From Bacillus sp. FJAT-26390 (GTDB lineage: Bacteria > Bacillota > Bacilli > Paenibacillales > Paenibacillaceae): 64,000 nt of DNA. Position numbers and translations under genes: made by a program. Position 1 is the first letter of the stretch, and each line of letters opens with the position of its first letter. The notes below the pieces were generated by a model. That model searched no databases. It had not been told where the DNA came from and saw only the letters and a list, made by a program, of their open reading frames with translations. The stretch covers positions 310,001 to 374,000 of the forward strand of contig NZ_MAQX01000033.1 in the NCBI RefSeq assembly GCF_001682865.1. The letters run 5' to 3'. This document shows, in pieces, positions 42,879 through 50,834 of the stretch.

Positions 42879-44159
42879 TTAATGGATAGCTAGCCGCTTC
42901 ATCCCGTTCATATAAGGCTGAAGCGCCGCTGGAATACGAATCGAGCCGTCCTCCTCTTGATGGTTTTCCAGAAGCGGAATGAGGATGCGCGGGCTCGCCA
43001 CGGCCGTGTTGTTAAGCGTGTGGCAGAACCGTAACGCGCCGTCCTCGGCACGATACCGGATATTCGAGCGGCGCGCCTGAAAATCAAGCAGGTTCGACGA
43101 CGAATGCGTCTCCCCGTAGCTCTGGCGGCTTGGCATCCATGTCTCGATATCGTATTGCTTATACGTTTTTTGCGACATGTCGCCCGTACACACCGCCATT
43201 ACCCGATAGGGCAGCACAAGGCATTGAAGCAGCTCCTCGGCGTTCGCGGTTATTTCCTGCAGCAAAGCCTCCGAAACCTCGTGATCCGCCTTGCACATGA
43301 TGACCTGCTCGACCTTGGCAAACTGGTGAACCCGGTACAGCCCATGGACGTCTCTGCCTGCCGAGCCAACCTCGCTGCGGAAGCAGACCGATGCGGCAGC
43401 AAGCTTGATTGGCGTCTGAGCGTCTACGATTTCATTCGCATAGTAGGTGATCATCGGCACCTCCGAGGTGCCGACCAGCCATTTATCGTCACCCGCAATC
43501 CGGTAGCTCTGATCCTCGCCGAGCGGAAAAAAACCCGTATTGCTCATCGCATCGGTACGAACCATTAGCGGAACATCGAGCGGCGTAAAGCCCTTTTGCA
43601 GCAGCAAATCAAGCGCTAGCTGCTGTACGGCGCGGTGGAGCAACACGCCCGCTCCCTTCAAGAAGTAGTTGCGGCTGCCCGCAGCCTTCACCCCGCGCTG
43701 CACATCCACCATATCGTGCAGCTCGCCGAGCGCCATATGATCCTTCAGCTCGAACGCAAAGCTTGGCGCTTCGCCAACGCGTCTCAGCTCCACATTGTCA
43801 GCATCCGAACGGCCGAACGGCGTATCCGGCGATACGATATTCGGAACCATTGCAAGCAGCTCACCGACATGCCGCTCCGCCTCTTCAAGCTCTGCCTCCA
43901 CCTCATTCAGCTTCTCATTCGTTTCCTTTACGCTTTGCTTCGTTTGTTCCGCTTGTTCCTTAGCCCCTTGGCTCAGCAGCGTGCCGATATAATGCGAGAG
44001 CTTATTGCGGTTCTCTCGCAGCCCTTCCGTCTCCTGCAGCAGCAGGCGCTTCTTCTCGTCCCACGACAGCAGCTCTGCAATGGAAACCTTGATCCCCTTC
44101 TGATTTGCCACCGTCTGAACCTGCTCGTGATTTTGCCTCAACCATCTCATGTCCAACAT
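42879..44159 (-). CDS. serS: Seryl-tRNA synthetase
   Basis: 426-residue class II aminoacyl-tRNA synthetase charging tRNA-Ser. N-terminal two-helix coiled coil (about residues 30-105, rich in Glu/Lys) binds the long variable arm of tRNA-Ser. Class II motif 2 is FRSEVGSAGRDVHGLYRVHQF and motif 3 is LNNTAVASPRILIPLLENHQ. Start ATG 44159 with AAGGAG upstream. Preceded by a T-box leader, so expression rises when tRNA-Ser is uncharged. Some bacilli hold more than one serS; whether this is the only copy cannot be told here. Confidence 0.95.
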   Translation of the reverse strand: MLDMRWLRQNHEQVQTVANQKGIKVSIAELLSWDEKKRLLLQETEGLRENRNKLSHYIGTLLSQGAKEQAEQTKQSVKETNEKLNEVEAELEEAERHVGELLAMVPNIVSPDTPFGRSDADNVELRRVGEAPSFAFELKDHMALGELHDMVDVQRGVKAAGSRNYFLKGAGVLLHRAVQQLALDLLLQKGFTPLDVPLMVRTDAMSNTGFFPLGEDQSYRIAGDDKWLVGTSEVPMITYYANEIVDAQTPIKLAAASVCFRSEVGSAGRDVHGLYRVHQFAKVEQVIMCKADHEVSEALLQEITANAEELLQCLVLPYRVMAVCTGDMSQKTYKQYDIETWMPSRQSYGETHSSSNLLDFQARRSNIRYRAEDGALRFCHTLNNTAVASPRILIPLLENHQEEDGSIRIPAALQPYMNGMKRLAIH

Positions 44160-44191
44160 GTCACCGCGCTCCTTTTCGTTTAGAAAAACAC

Positions 44192-44385
44192 AAAAAACGC
44201 CCTCATCCCATATGGGACGAGGAGCGTTTTTGTACTCGCGGTGCCACCCAAATTGACCAAACAGACAAGCTGTCTGATCCTCTTTGCTCCGCGATAACGG
44301 GCGGGCCCGGTAAACTTAGGGGGAAGGCGCTTCCCTCCCCTTGACGAGAACGCCTCCGAGTTGGATTCTCTTCACTGGCGTGATC
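44192..44385 (-). ncRNA. T-box riboswitch leader of serS
   Basis: Minus strand carries the T-box sequence GGGTGGCACCGCGAGTAC (44249-44232). It is followed by an intrinsic terminator whose stem CGCTCCTCGTCCCA / TGGGATGAGGGCG ends in TTTTTTG (44231-44192). Upstream G/C-rich helices (44360-44285) correspond to Stem I and following elements. I could not place the Ser specifier codon with confidence. A promoter TTGTGT-17 nt-TTATAT lies near 44440-44410. Uncharged tRNA pairing with the UGGC bulge would form the antiterminator. Confidence 0.92.
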
Positions 44386-44564
44386 CGATAATTAATTTTG
44401 TAGTAATATAACATATTCAACATGAGAAACACAAGTGTGCTTTTTGGAGGAAAACCGTTTATTGCCGCAGCGGAATGCTTTCCTAGGCGGTCTAAAAAGG
44501 TTTTGCCTTGCCCATTCACGAATATTAAAAATACCATAAAGCATAGATCGGAGGAACGGAAGCC

Positions 44565-46265
44565 GTGACGAATGATCTCCATGTGCAAGAGCTGACCACG
44601 CTCAAAACGATAGCGGAAACGTTAAACCAATCCAATGATTTGGATTACATGCTGGACACCGTATTAGGCAGGCTGCTTGAGGTGACGGGGCTCTCCTTCG
44701 GTTGGATCTTTTTTGTAAATGAGAACCACGACTATACATGTGTAGCCGACCGCAATTTGCCGCCTGCGCTGCTATTCGAAGAGAAACGGTTCATGAAATG
44801 CGGCTCCTGCTGGTGCTTGGACCGCTATCAAGCCGGAAAGCTTAAAAACGCGGTCAACATTTTGAACTGCAAAAGGCTCGAAAATGCCCGAAGGGAAAAA
44901 AAGGGAGATACATGCGGCTTTACCCATCACGCCACCGTTCCCCTTCGCATCGGCGGTCGGCTATTTGGCGTCTTAAACGTCGGCTCGCCGGGCAAGGAGC
45001 ATTTTACGGACGAGGAGCTGGCACTGCTGCAAGCTGTCGCGTTCCAGATCGGCGTAGCCGTCGAGCGAATGAGGCTGCATGAGGCCGAGCAGCGGCGGGC
45101 GGAGCTTTTTTCCCGGCTTGGCGAATTCAGCCGTTCGCTCACCATTACGCTCAGCGGAGAAGATGCCGGCGGACAGCTGAACTTGCACGCCATGAAGCTG
45201 ATCGGGGATCATTTTGATTGGCCGTTCGTTGCTTTATTGGAGCGCTCCGGGGACTATTTTGTTGTCCGCAGCCTGCGCTATGACGATTTGCTGCTTACTC
45301 CTAATTTGCGTATTCGGACTGCTGACGCACCATGGCTTGACCAAGCGGGCCGCGCGCAGGGCTATCAAGAGATGGATGCCGCCCATATTTCCGCGCTGAT
45401 CGAAAGCGGGATGCAGCAGCAAATAACGAAGGCGCTTCAATCCGTCATCGCGGCTCCCGTTACGTTCGGCGGAACCGAGGCTTGCGGCGTCTTGGTCATT
45501 GCGCATCCCGCAAGCTGCGGACTCAACCAAGTAGACGGCGCCGTGCTTGAAGCAGTGGCGGAGCATCTGGCTATAGCACTCGAAAATGCCCGGCTAGAGG
45601 AGGTTCGCCTGGATCTTGCCCGGCTTGAGGAACGAAACCGGCTGGCGCGTGATTTGCACGACTCCGTATCCCAACTGTTATTTTCCATCAGCATGACAGC
45701 TAAGGGCGTCGAATCTTTGCTTGGCGGCGAACAGGTGGCTACGGCCATAAGCGCCGTTAAGGATATGCAGGCATTGTCCCGGGATGCCTTAAAGGAAATG
45801 CGCGCGCTCATCATCCAGCTTCGGCCCGCGGGCGTGGAGAAAGGAATCGTAACCGCGCTCGCGGAATACGGCACTAGGCTCGGCTTGCAAGTAAACGGGC
45901 AGACGACCGGGAATGCGGCGCTGCCGCAAGGCGCGGAGGAAGCGTTATGGCGGATCGGCCAAGAAGCGCTAAATAACGTCTCCAAGCATGCGGGCACATC
46001 CAAGGTCAGTGTGGCGCTTGCGGTGCAAGCAGAGGAAATTTTGCTTACGGTCACGGACTATGGCCGCGGCATGAATACGGGCGGGACGCCCGACGCGTCA
46101 AACACGTCTACTGGGCAGCAATCATTTGGGTTATCCAATATGCGGGAACGCGCCGAAATGCTTGGCGGCCGTTTTCGGCTTACGAGCAGAACGGGAAAGG
46201 GAACATCGATTGAGGTGATGCTTCCTCTTTCCGCTGATGCAATAAGGAAGGTGCCGGAAAAATGA
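44565..46265 (+). CDS. GAF-domain sensor histidine kinase with cysteine cluster (NarX/LiaS-like core)
   Basis: 566-residue soluble kinase. GAF domain 1 (residues ~10-170) contains Cys79, Cys82, Cys84, Cys102 and Cys117 (CGSCWC...NCKR...TCGF), a set that could hold an Fe-S cluster, as in the oxygen/redox kinases AirS and NreB. A second GAF-like domain covers ~180-345. HisKA_3 dimerisation (ERNRLARDLHDSVSQLLFSI, phospho-His in DLHDS) and HATPase (EALNNVSKHAG, GLSNMRERAEMLGG) follow. GTG start, ten bases after GGAGG. It overlaps the response regulator by ATGA. Likely a cytosolic redox or gas sensor (inference). Confidence 0.92.
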   Translation: MTNDLHVQELTTLKTIAETLNQSNDLDYMLDTVLGRLLEVTGLSFGWIFFVNENHDYTCVADRNLPPALLFEEKRFMKCGSCWCLDRYQAGKLKNAVNILNCKRLENARREKKGDTCGFTHHATVPLRIGGRLFGVLNVGSPGKEHFTDEELALLQAVAFQIGVAVERMRLHEAEQRRAELFSRLGEFSRSLTITLSGEDAGGQLNLHAMKLIGDHFDWPFVALLERSGDYFVVRSLRYDDLLLTPNLRIRTADAPWLDQAGRAQGYQEMDAAHISALIESGMQQQITKALQSVIAAPVTFGGTEACGVLVIAHPASCGLNQVDGAVLEAVAEHLAIALENARLEEVRLDLARLEERNRLARDLHDSVSQLLFSISMTAKGVESLLGGEQVATAISAVKDMQALSRDALKEMRALIIQLRPAGVEKGIVTALAEYGTRLGLQVNGQTTGNAALPQGAEEALWRIGQEALNNVSKHAGTSKVSVALAVQAEEILLTVTDYGRGMNTGGTPDASNTSTGQQSFGLSNMRERAEMLGGRFRLTSRTGKGTSIEVMLPLSADAIRKVPEK

Positions 46266-46909
46266 CGATCAAATTGTTATTGGCCGACGACCACGCGATG
46301 GTACGGAGAGGCTTGCAGGTTTTTTTATCGACGCAAACGGATATTAAGCTGATCGGCGAGGCGGCTACCGGACAAGAAACGCTGGAACAAGTCACTGCGC
46401 TGCAGCCTGATGTCGTATTGATGGATATCAACATGCCCGGAATGAGCGGGATCGAAGCTACGAAACAAATCAAGCTTACCCATCCCGACGTCAAAGTGAT
46501 CATTCTGACTTCCTTCTCCGATCAGGAGCATGCGCTCCCGGCGATCCGCGCCGGCGCCAAGGGTTACTTGCTCAAGGATATTGAACCGGAGGATCTCGTG
46601 CGCGCTATTATAAATGTGCATAACGGCAAGGTTGAGCTTCATCCTGACGTGGCTGGCCAGCTCATGAGCCAATATGCCGAAGCCGATTCTCCCCGGAGTG
46701 CCGATCAGGGCATTTCCGAGCTTACAGCCAGAGAGCAGGACGTGCTGCGGCTTATCGCATCGGGCAAAAGCAACCGAGACATCGCAAAGGAGCTGTTTAT
46801 TTCGGAAAAAACAGTCAAAAGCCATGTTAGCCACGTTTTGAGCAAGCTCGGGATGGCCGACCGCACGCAGGCTGCCATCTACGCCGTGAAGCATGGGCTG
46901 GATCAATAG
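46262..46909 (+). CDS. NarL/LuxR-type response regulator
   Basis: 215 residues. Receiver with DDH at the N-terminus, phospho-acceptor Asp in VVLMDINMPGMSG, Lys in GYLLKDI; C-terminal LuxR HTH LTAREQDVLRLIASGKSNRD, KTVKSHVSHVLSKLGM. Partner of the overlapping GAF kinase. A weak hairpin (GCATTCA...TGAATGC, 46941-46963) follows. Targets are not identifiable; the downstream FMN reductase is a candidate. Confidence 0.95.
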   Translation: MTIKLLLADDHAMVRRGLQVFLSTQTDIKLIGEAATGQETLEQVTALQPDVVLMDINMPGMSGIEATKQIKLTHPDVKVIILTSFSDQEHALPAIRAGAKGYLLKDIEPEDLVRAIINVHNGKVELHPDVAGQLMSQYAEADSPRSADQGISELTAREQDVLRLIASGKSNRDIAKELFISEKTVKSHVSHVLSKLGMADRTQAAIYAVKHGLDQ

Positions 46910-47060
46910 CAGCCCCTTTTTCTCAGACTAAAGTCGTAGAGCATTCAGCCAATGGTTGAATGCTTATTTCATTTTAAAATCAGTCCTATTGTGGACGTCA
47001 TGCCGTTGCGGAAGTGATACGATTATACCAATCAAATCGCAAGGCGAAAGGAAGATTATT

Positions 47061-47612
47061 ATGAAAGTTACGATTTTAACCGGAAGCAATCGAGATTCTG
47101 CAACAAGCACACGTCTAGCCGTCCATGTAGGGCAATTGATTTCAAAAAAAGGGCATAGCGTTCTGCTGCATGATTTATTTCAAACGCCGCTTCCCTTCTA
47201 CTCACCCGATGAGATCGGCCATGATCATGCAGCCGTCCAGCAATTGCAGCAAGCGATGCGCGAAGCGGACGCCATCGTGCTGGCATCCCCCGAATATCAC
47301 GGCAGCATTTCGGGCGTGCTCAAAAACGCGCTGGACTTCCTCGGCCAGGACCATTTTCGCGGAAAAGCGGTGCTATCCTTAAGCTCCTCGGGCGGCGCTG
47401 TCGGAACAAGCTCCTTGCAGCAGCTCCAAGCCATCGTGCGCAATCTTCACGGAATCAACTCGCCGGAGTGGATCTCCATCGGAGGCGCCCAGCGCAACTT
47501 GCTTGCGGACGGATTAGCCGCCTACGAAGGCGGCGGCCACGAGATCCACGATCGCATCCATCGCTCAACTTTGGCGTTTCTGGAGCTTGCTTCGTTGGTT
47601 AAGGGAGGTTAA
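47061..47612 (+). CDS. NADPH-dependent FMN reductase family protein
   Basis: 183-residue flavodoxin-fold protein (YhdA/AzoB/SsuE-like). TGSNRDSATSTRL binds the FMN phosphate; SPEYHGSISGVLKNALDFLG is the flavin-ring motif; SSSGGAVGTSSL follows. It reduces flavin, azo or quinone substrates with NADPH. The ATG 47061 has AAGGAAG six bases upstream; the frame is open back to 46956 but without an SD and with atypical sequence. Own transcription unit or distal part of the kinase operon. Confidence 0.92.
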   Translation: MKVTILTGSNRDSATSTRLAVHVGQLISKKGHSVLLHDLFQTPLPFYSPDEIGHDHAAVQQLQQAMREADAIVLASPEYHGSISGVLKNALDFLGQDHFRGKAVLSLSSSGGAVGTSSLQQLQAIVRNLHGINSPEWISIGGAQRNLLADGLAAYEGGGHEIHDRIHRSTLAFLELASLVKGG

Positions 47613-47749
47613 GCAGGCACTGAGCTTACCTCGGCCCTCTCCCCCTCTAAATAGCGGGACCTTTCAAGATAGTGATTGAAACTACTCCAGTAGGTTTAAA
47701 CTAATAAAGGGAAATGAAAGGTTACCGCAAATTTTAGAGGAGGATCATC

Positions 47750-48322
47750 ATGCTGAACAACATGGCGACGTTTTCGCTAGTGAAACGGAAAAGGAAGAGC
47801 TTCGCCGCTTTTGCGGCTTTTGGCATAGCAATGACCTTATTGGCTGGATGCGGACAAACGGGGGCGAGTAACAGGAACGCTGATTCAAACAAAGACGCTT
47901 CTGCAATCGCCCCTTCGAATCAAGCTGAAGCAGCGAATGCAATGGCTGAGGAGGATAACCCTTACGCAGCAGCAGGCATTAATGATCCTAAAGCTTTTGA
48001 GAAAATGTTCGAGTTAGCGAAAGCAGCAGTTGCCGCCGATGAGAGGAGCGCTGTCGCCGAGCTTATTCTGCTCCCGCTTCAAGTGAATGGAGAAACACCC
48101 GTACAGATCAAATCCAAAGCGGAATTCATAGAGAAGTATGACCAGATTATAACCAAATCCGTCAAAGACGCGCTGGCAGCGCAAAAAGTCGACAATCTAT
48201 TTGTGAGAGACCAAGGCGTTATGGTCGGAAGCGGCCAGCTTTGGTTTGGCGCGTCTGCCGAGGAGCCTCAGGTTTACGGCATCATTGCCGTTAATCCCGA
48301 CATCGCTCCCGCAACGAAATAA
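47750..48322 (+). CDS. Hypothetical lipoprotein (190 aa)
   Basis: Signal peptide with a basic N-region (VKRKRKSF) and lipobox LLAGC at about residues 30-34, followed by a Ser/Asn/Ala-rich tether and a compact domain (residues ~70-185). The domain pattern (ELAKAAVAADERSAVAELIL, KAEFIEKYDQI, GVMVGSGQLWFG) resembles NTF2-like or SnoaL-like folds of exported bacillus proteins. SD AGAGGAGG before ATG 47750. Function unknown. Confidence 0.8.
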   Translation: MLNNMATFSLVKRKRKSFAAFAAFGIAMTLLAGCGQTGASNRNADSNKDASAIAPSNQAEAANAMAEEDNPYAAAGINDPKAFEKMFELAKAAVAADERSAVAELILLPLQVNGETPVQIKSKAEFIEKYDQIITKSVKDALAAQKVDNLFVRDQGVMVGSGQLWFGASAEEPQVYGIIAVNPDIAPATK

Positions 48323-48370
48323 CCGCCGAAACGCGGCATTCCATTCCTAACTCGCATCGCTGACAAATAA

Positions 48371-48405
48371 AAAGGACGCCAGCTCACCGAGCTGGCGTCC
48401 TTTTT
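48371..48405. terminator. Bidirectional terminator
   Basis: AAAGGACGCCAGCTC-ACC-GAGCTGGCGTCCTTT followed by TT; perfect 15-bp stem between convergent lipoprotein and GxGYxYP genes. Confidence 0.95.
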
Positions 48406-48411
48406 CCATTA

Positions 48412-50466
48412 TTATTTAGCCGGCAGCCCATTCGCGCTGCGAATCAGCGAGAAATACTGATCGGCGCGAACCGCTGCGTACTCCGGTCCAAGCGAAGCTT
48501 GCAGCTCGGCAATATCAGACGGCGTAAGGCTCCAAGCAAGCAGGCCCAAGGAAACGAACAACGGCGATTTCCCGTCCCACTTAGCCTTGGCGTCAGCGAG
48601 AATCTTCTGGCCGTCCTGCACCGTACTGATGCCTTGAATCGTCGATACCGGAAGCTTGCCGCCAACAATCTCTACGCCATGGCGGTCTTCCCAGCTTAGG
48701 AACAGCCCCTGAGGCTTATATTCCTTGATATAAGCTGCTGCATGGGCGTCACTGAGCGGCACATTCTCACTATTGACGCGGTTCAACACGTAAGGAATCG
48801 TCATGCCCGTCTTCTCCATGTACGAATACGATTGTTTCAAGAAGGCGGTAAACGATTCTGCCGGCCATGCGTTCGGGTAGAAGTAACCTGCGCCGGACGG
48901 TCCTGCGATCAGCAGGTCATTATCCGTAGCGGTTTCCCTGAAATAATTCAGCATCGCAGGAGCGCCATCATAGAGCAGTGGGCTGGATGTCCAGTTGAGC
49001 GGCACCTTGCCGCGGCTTGGGTCATCCCACAGAATGCGCATTTTATGCTGATTGTATTGGAAATTGTCACCTTCGCTGAATGTATACGTGACATAAATCT
49101 TGTTTTCCAGCTTCGGCGCCTGCGCCGCTTTTTCTTTGAAAGCATTCGCCTTCGTGCCGGAGAATACAGTCAGGTTGCTGAACCAATCGGCAGCGAGCAC
49201 GTACACGCCGTGATTGGACGTAATCTCTACGCCGCTGAATTCACCGTCAACGTCATTGCTGAACCACCCTAGGTAAGGCGTGCCCGGCTTCACGTCCGAT
49301 AAAATTTTCTCAAACAGCGCCTTTTGTTCGGGTACGTTGGAATCAAGCCAGAACACCATCGCTTTGTTCGCAACGGCATAATCACGCAAGTAGCCATAAG
49401 GCTCCTTCTGCTCGGAGGATACCGGCTGTTCGTTGCCTGCAGAAACCTTATATTGATTCCACATATCCACGGATGCCGTCAACTGCTTCGCACCAGCTGG
49501 AGGCGTGAATTTATAAATAAAGTAACGGTTGTTGTCTGCAAAGCGGTGTCCGCCGTTGCCTTCGGATACCTGCGAGCTTTGCGCGTCATACAAGAAAGGC
49601 TTTTCTTCCGGCGTGCCCGGAATGAATTTTGCGATGGTATTGCCGTCCGCCTTGATCGTAACCTCATGTACCGCCGTTCCCCAGCCATCCTGCGCGAACG
49701 CATCGTCGAAGCGCAGATATACATCTGATTTGCCAAGGCTTGCGCTCAAATCGAGATCATAGACCTTTCTATTCTTTCCGTCCCGCTCCTGCGTCGTATC
49801 TTGCGCGATGACCTTGAACAGATCCCCTTGATTGTCCGGAAGCCTGATCGAGGTGTCCGGGCTAAGGCCAACGAGCATCCGATGCGTCGTCTGGCTCCAT
49901 AAATTTTCATACTGCCACGTATAAGCGTCCAGCCGATCCTTGAATTTCCCTTGGAGATCATCCAGCACCTTCAAGCTGTAAGGCTCGGCTTGCAGCTTCT
50001 TCGCCAGTTCAGGGCTTGCGACCACGGCGCCCTTTAAGCCGGCAAGCGTCGTAGCCACATTGACGGAGTCAGGCACGTTCGGATCGTATACAATCATGCC
50101 GTTTATTTCTTTCTTGTAAGTACGGACGATCTGCCAGTAGTCGTCCCTCACCTTGTAAGTCACGTTCAAGTCGTTCAGCCAAGTGAACTTCCCTTCCTCC
50201 TTGTTCTCCAGCAAATAGATCCGGGGCTCGGCTCGATTGACAACGCCTTGCAGAGTCGCCATAAGAATCTTTATGTCGCCGGGCGCATCATATATATCCG
50301 CCACATCCAGCTGTTTAATCTTCGAGAAGCTTGGAAGCGCTTGCTTTTCTGGCCAAGTAATCGTGCTTGCCTGCGGCTTCTCCTTGGAGTCAGCCGCTGA
50401 TGCACCAATGGACATGGACAATGTACAGACGATCGCGAGTCCGATAACGGTAAGCTTTCGTATCAT
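48412..50466 (-). CDS. Secreted GxGYxYP-domain protein (putative glycoside hydrolase)
   Basis: 684 residues with a Sec signal peptide (cleavage near ASA-A, residue 24). The defining motif appears as SGAGYFYPNAWP in the C-terminal half. Around it are EDRHGVEIVGGKLPVSTIQG and LGLLAWSLTPSDIAELQASL. A middle segment (~230-345: VYLRFDDAFAQDGWGTAVHE) looks like a beta-sandwich carbohydrate-binding insert. GxGYxYP proteins are thought to be glycosidases with a TIM-like fold, but activity is not established to my knowledge. SD GAGG before the ATG. Monocistronic between a terminator and a long AT-rich leader. Extracellular. Confidence 0.88.
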   Translation of the reverse strand: MIRKLTVIGLAIVCTLSMSIGASAADSKEKPQASTITWPEKQALPSFSKIKQLDVADIYDAPGDIKILMATLQGVVNRAEPRIYLLENKEEGKFTWLNDLNVTYKVRDDYWQIVRTYKKEINGMIVYDPNVPDSVNVATTLAGLKGAVVASPELAKKLQAEPYSLKVLDDLQGKFKDRLDAYTWQYENLWSQTTHRMLVGLSPDTSIRLPDNQGDLFKVIAQDTTQERDGKNRKVYDLDLSASLGKSDVYLRFDDAFAQDGWGTAVHEVTIKADGNTIAKFIPGTPEEKPFLYDAQSSQVSEGNGGHRFADNNRYFIYKFTPPAGAKQLTASVDMWNQYKVSAGNEQPVSSEQKEPYGYLRDYAVANKAMVFWLDSNVPEQKALFEKILSDVKPGTPYLGWFSNDVDGEFSGVEITSNHGVYVLAADWFSNLTVFSGTKANAFKEKAAQAPKLENKIYVTYTFSEGDNFQYNQHKMRILWDDPSRGKVPLNWTSSPLLYDGAPAMLNYFRETATDNDLLIAGPSGAGYFYPNAWPAESFTAFLKQSYSYMEKTGMTIPYVLNRVNSENVPLSDAHAAAYIKEYKPQGLFLSWEDRHGVEIVGGKLPVSTIQGISTVQDGQKILADAKAKWDGKSPLFVSLGLLAWSLTPSDIAELQASLGPEYAAVRADQYFSLIRSANGLPAK

Positions 50467-50800
50467 GATTACACCTCGGTTTGTATTGGTATGGAGGACA
50501 ACCTTCTGGCGCTCGCCTTTCCCTGTACCCTCCTTTACTTGGCAGCGCGTCTTCGCTTCCTCACAAATATATATTTATTATATTGATAATACTATTACAA
50601 CCACTTCGACAAAAGCTCTCATTTTATTCCTTTAAATTGAGTCTCTTTATTCAGATATGAGCGTTATTTTTAGTCATAATATACTACCTCTTAGAACACT
50701 CATCACCGCATACAAACTCCATCATTGTATATATTATACATAACAAATAACCATGAATTTCCTTTTCCCTTCCCAAACGCTCCGTGAACGATCTAGATAC
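50467..50800. other. AT-rich gene-free spacer upstream of the GxGYxYP gene
   Basis: About 335 nt without a supported gene. The part nearest the start codon contains TATAAT (minus strand) near 50580 and strongly AT-rich DNA to about 50760; it likely holds the promoter and a long leader. No cre-like site or hairpin operator stands out. Confidence 0.4.
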
Positions 50801-50834
50801 AAAAAAAACGCCTGCGGCTATGAGCCGGCAAGCG
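50801..50834 (-). terminator. Intrinsic terminator overlapping the TetM-like stop
   Basis: Minus strand CGCTTGCCGGCT-CAT-AGCCGCAGGCG then TTTTTTTT. The stem begins inside the last codons of the GTPase gene. Confidence 0.85.
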
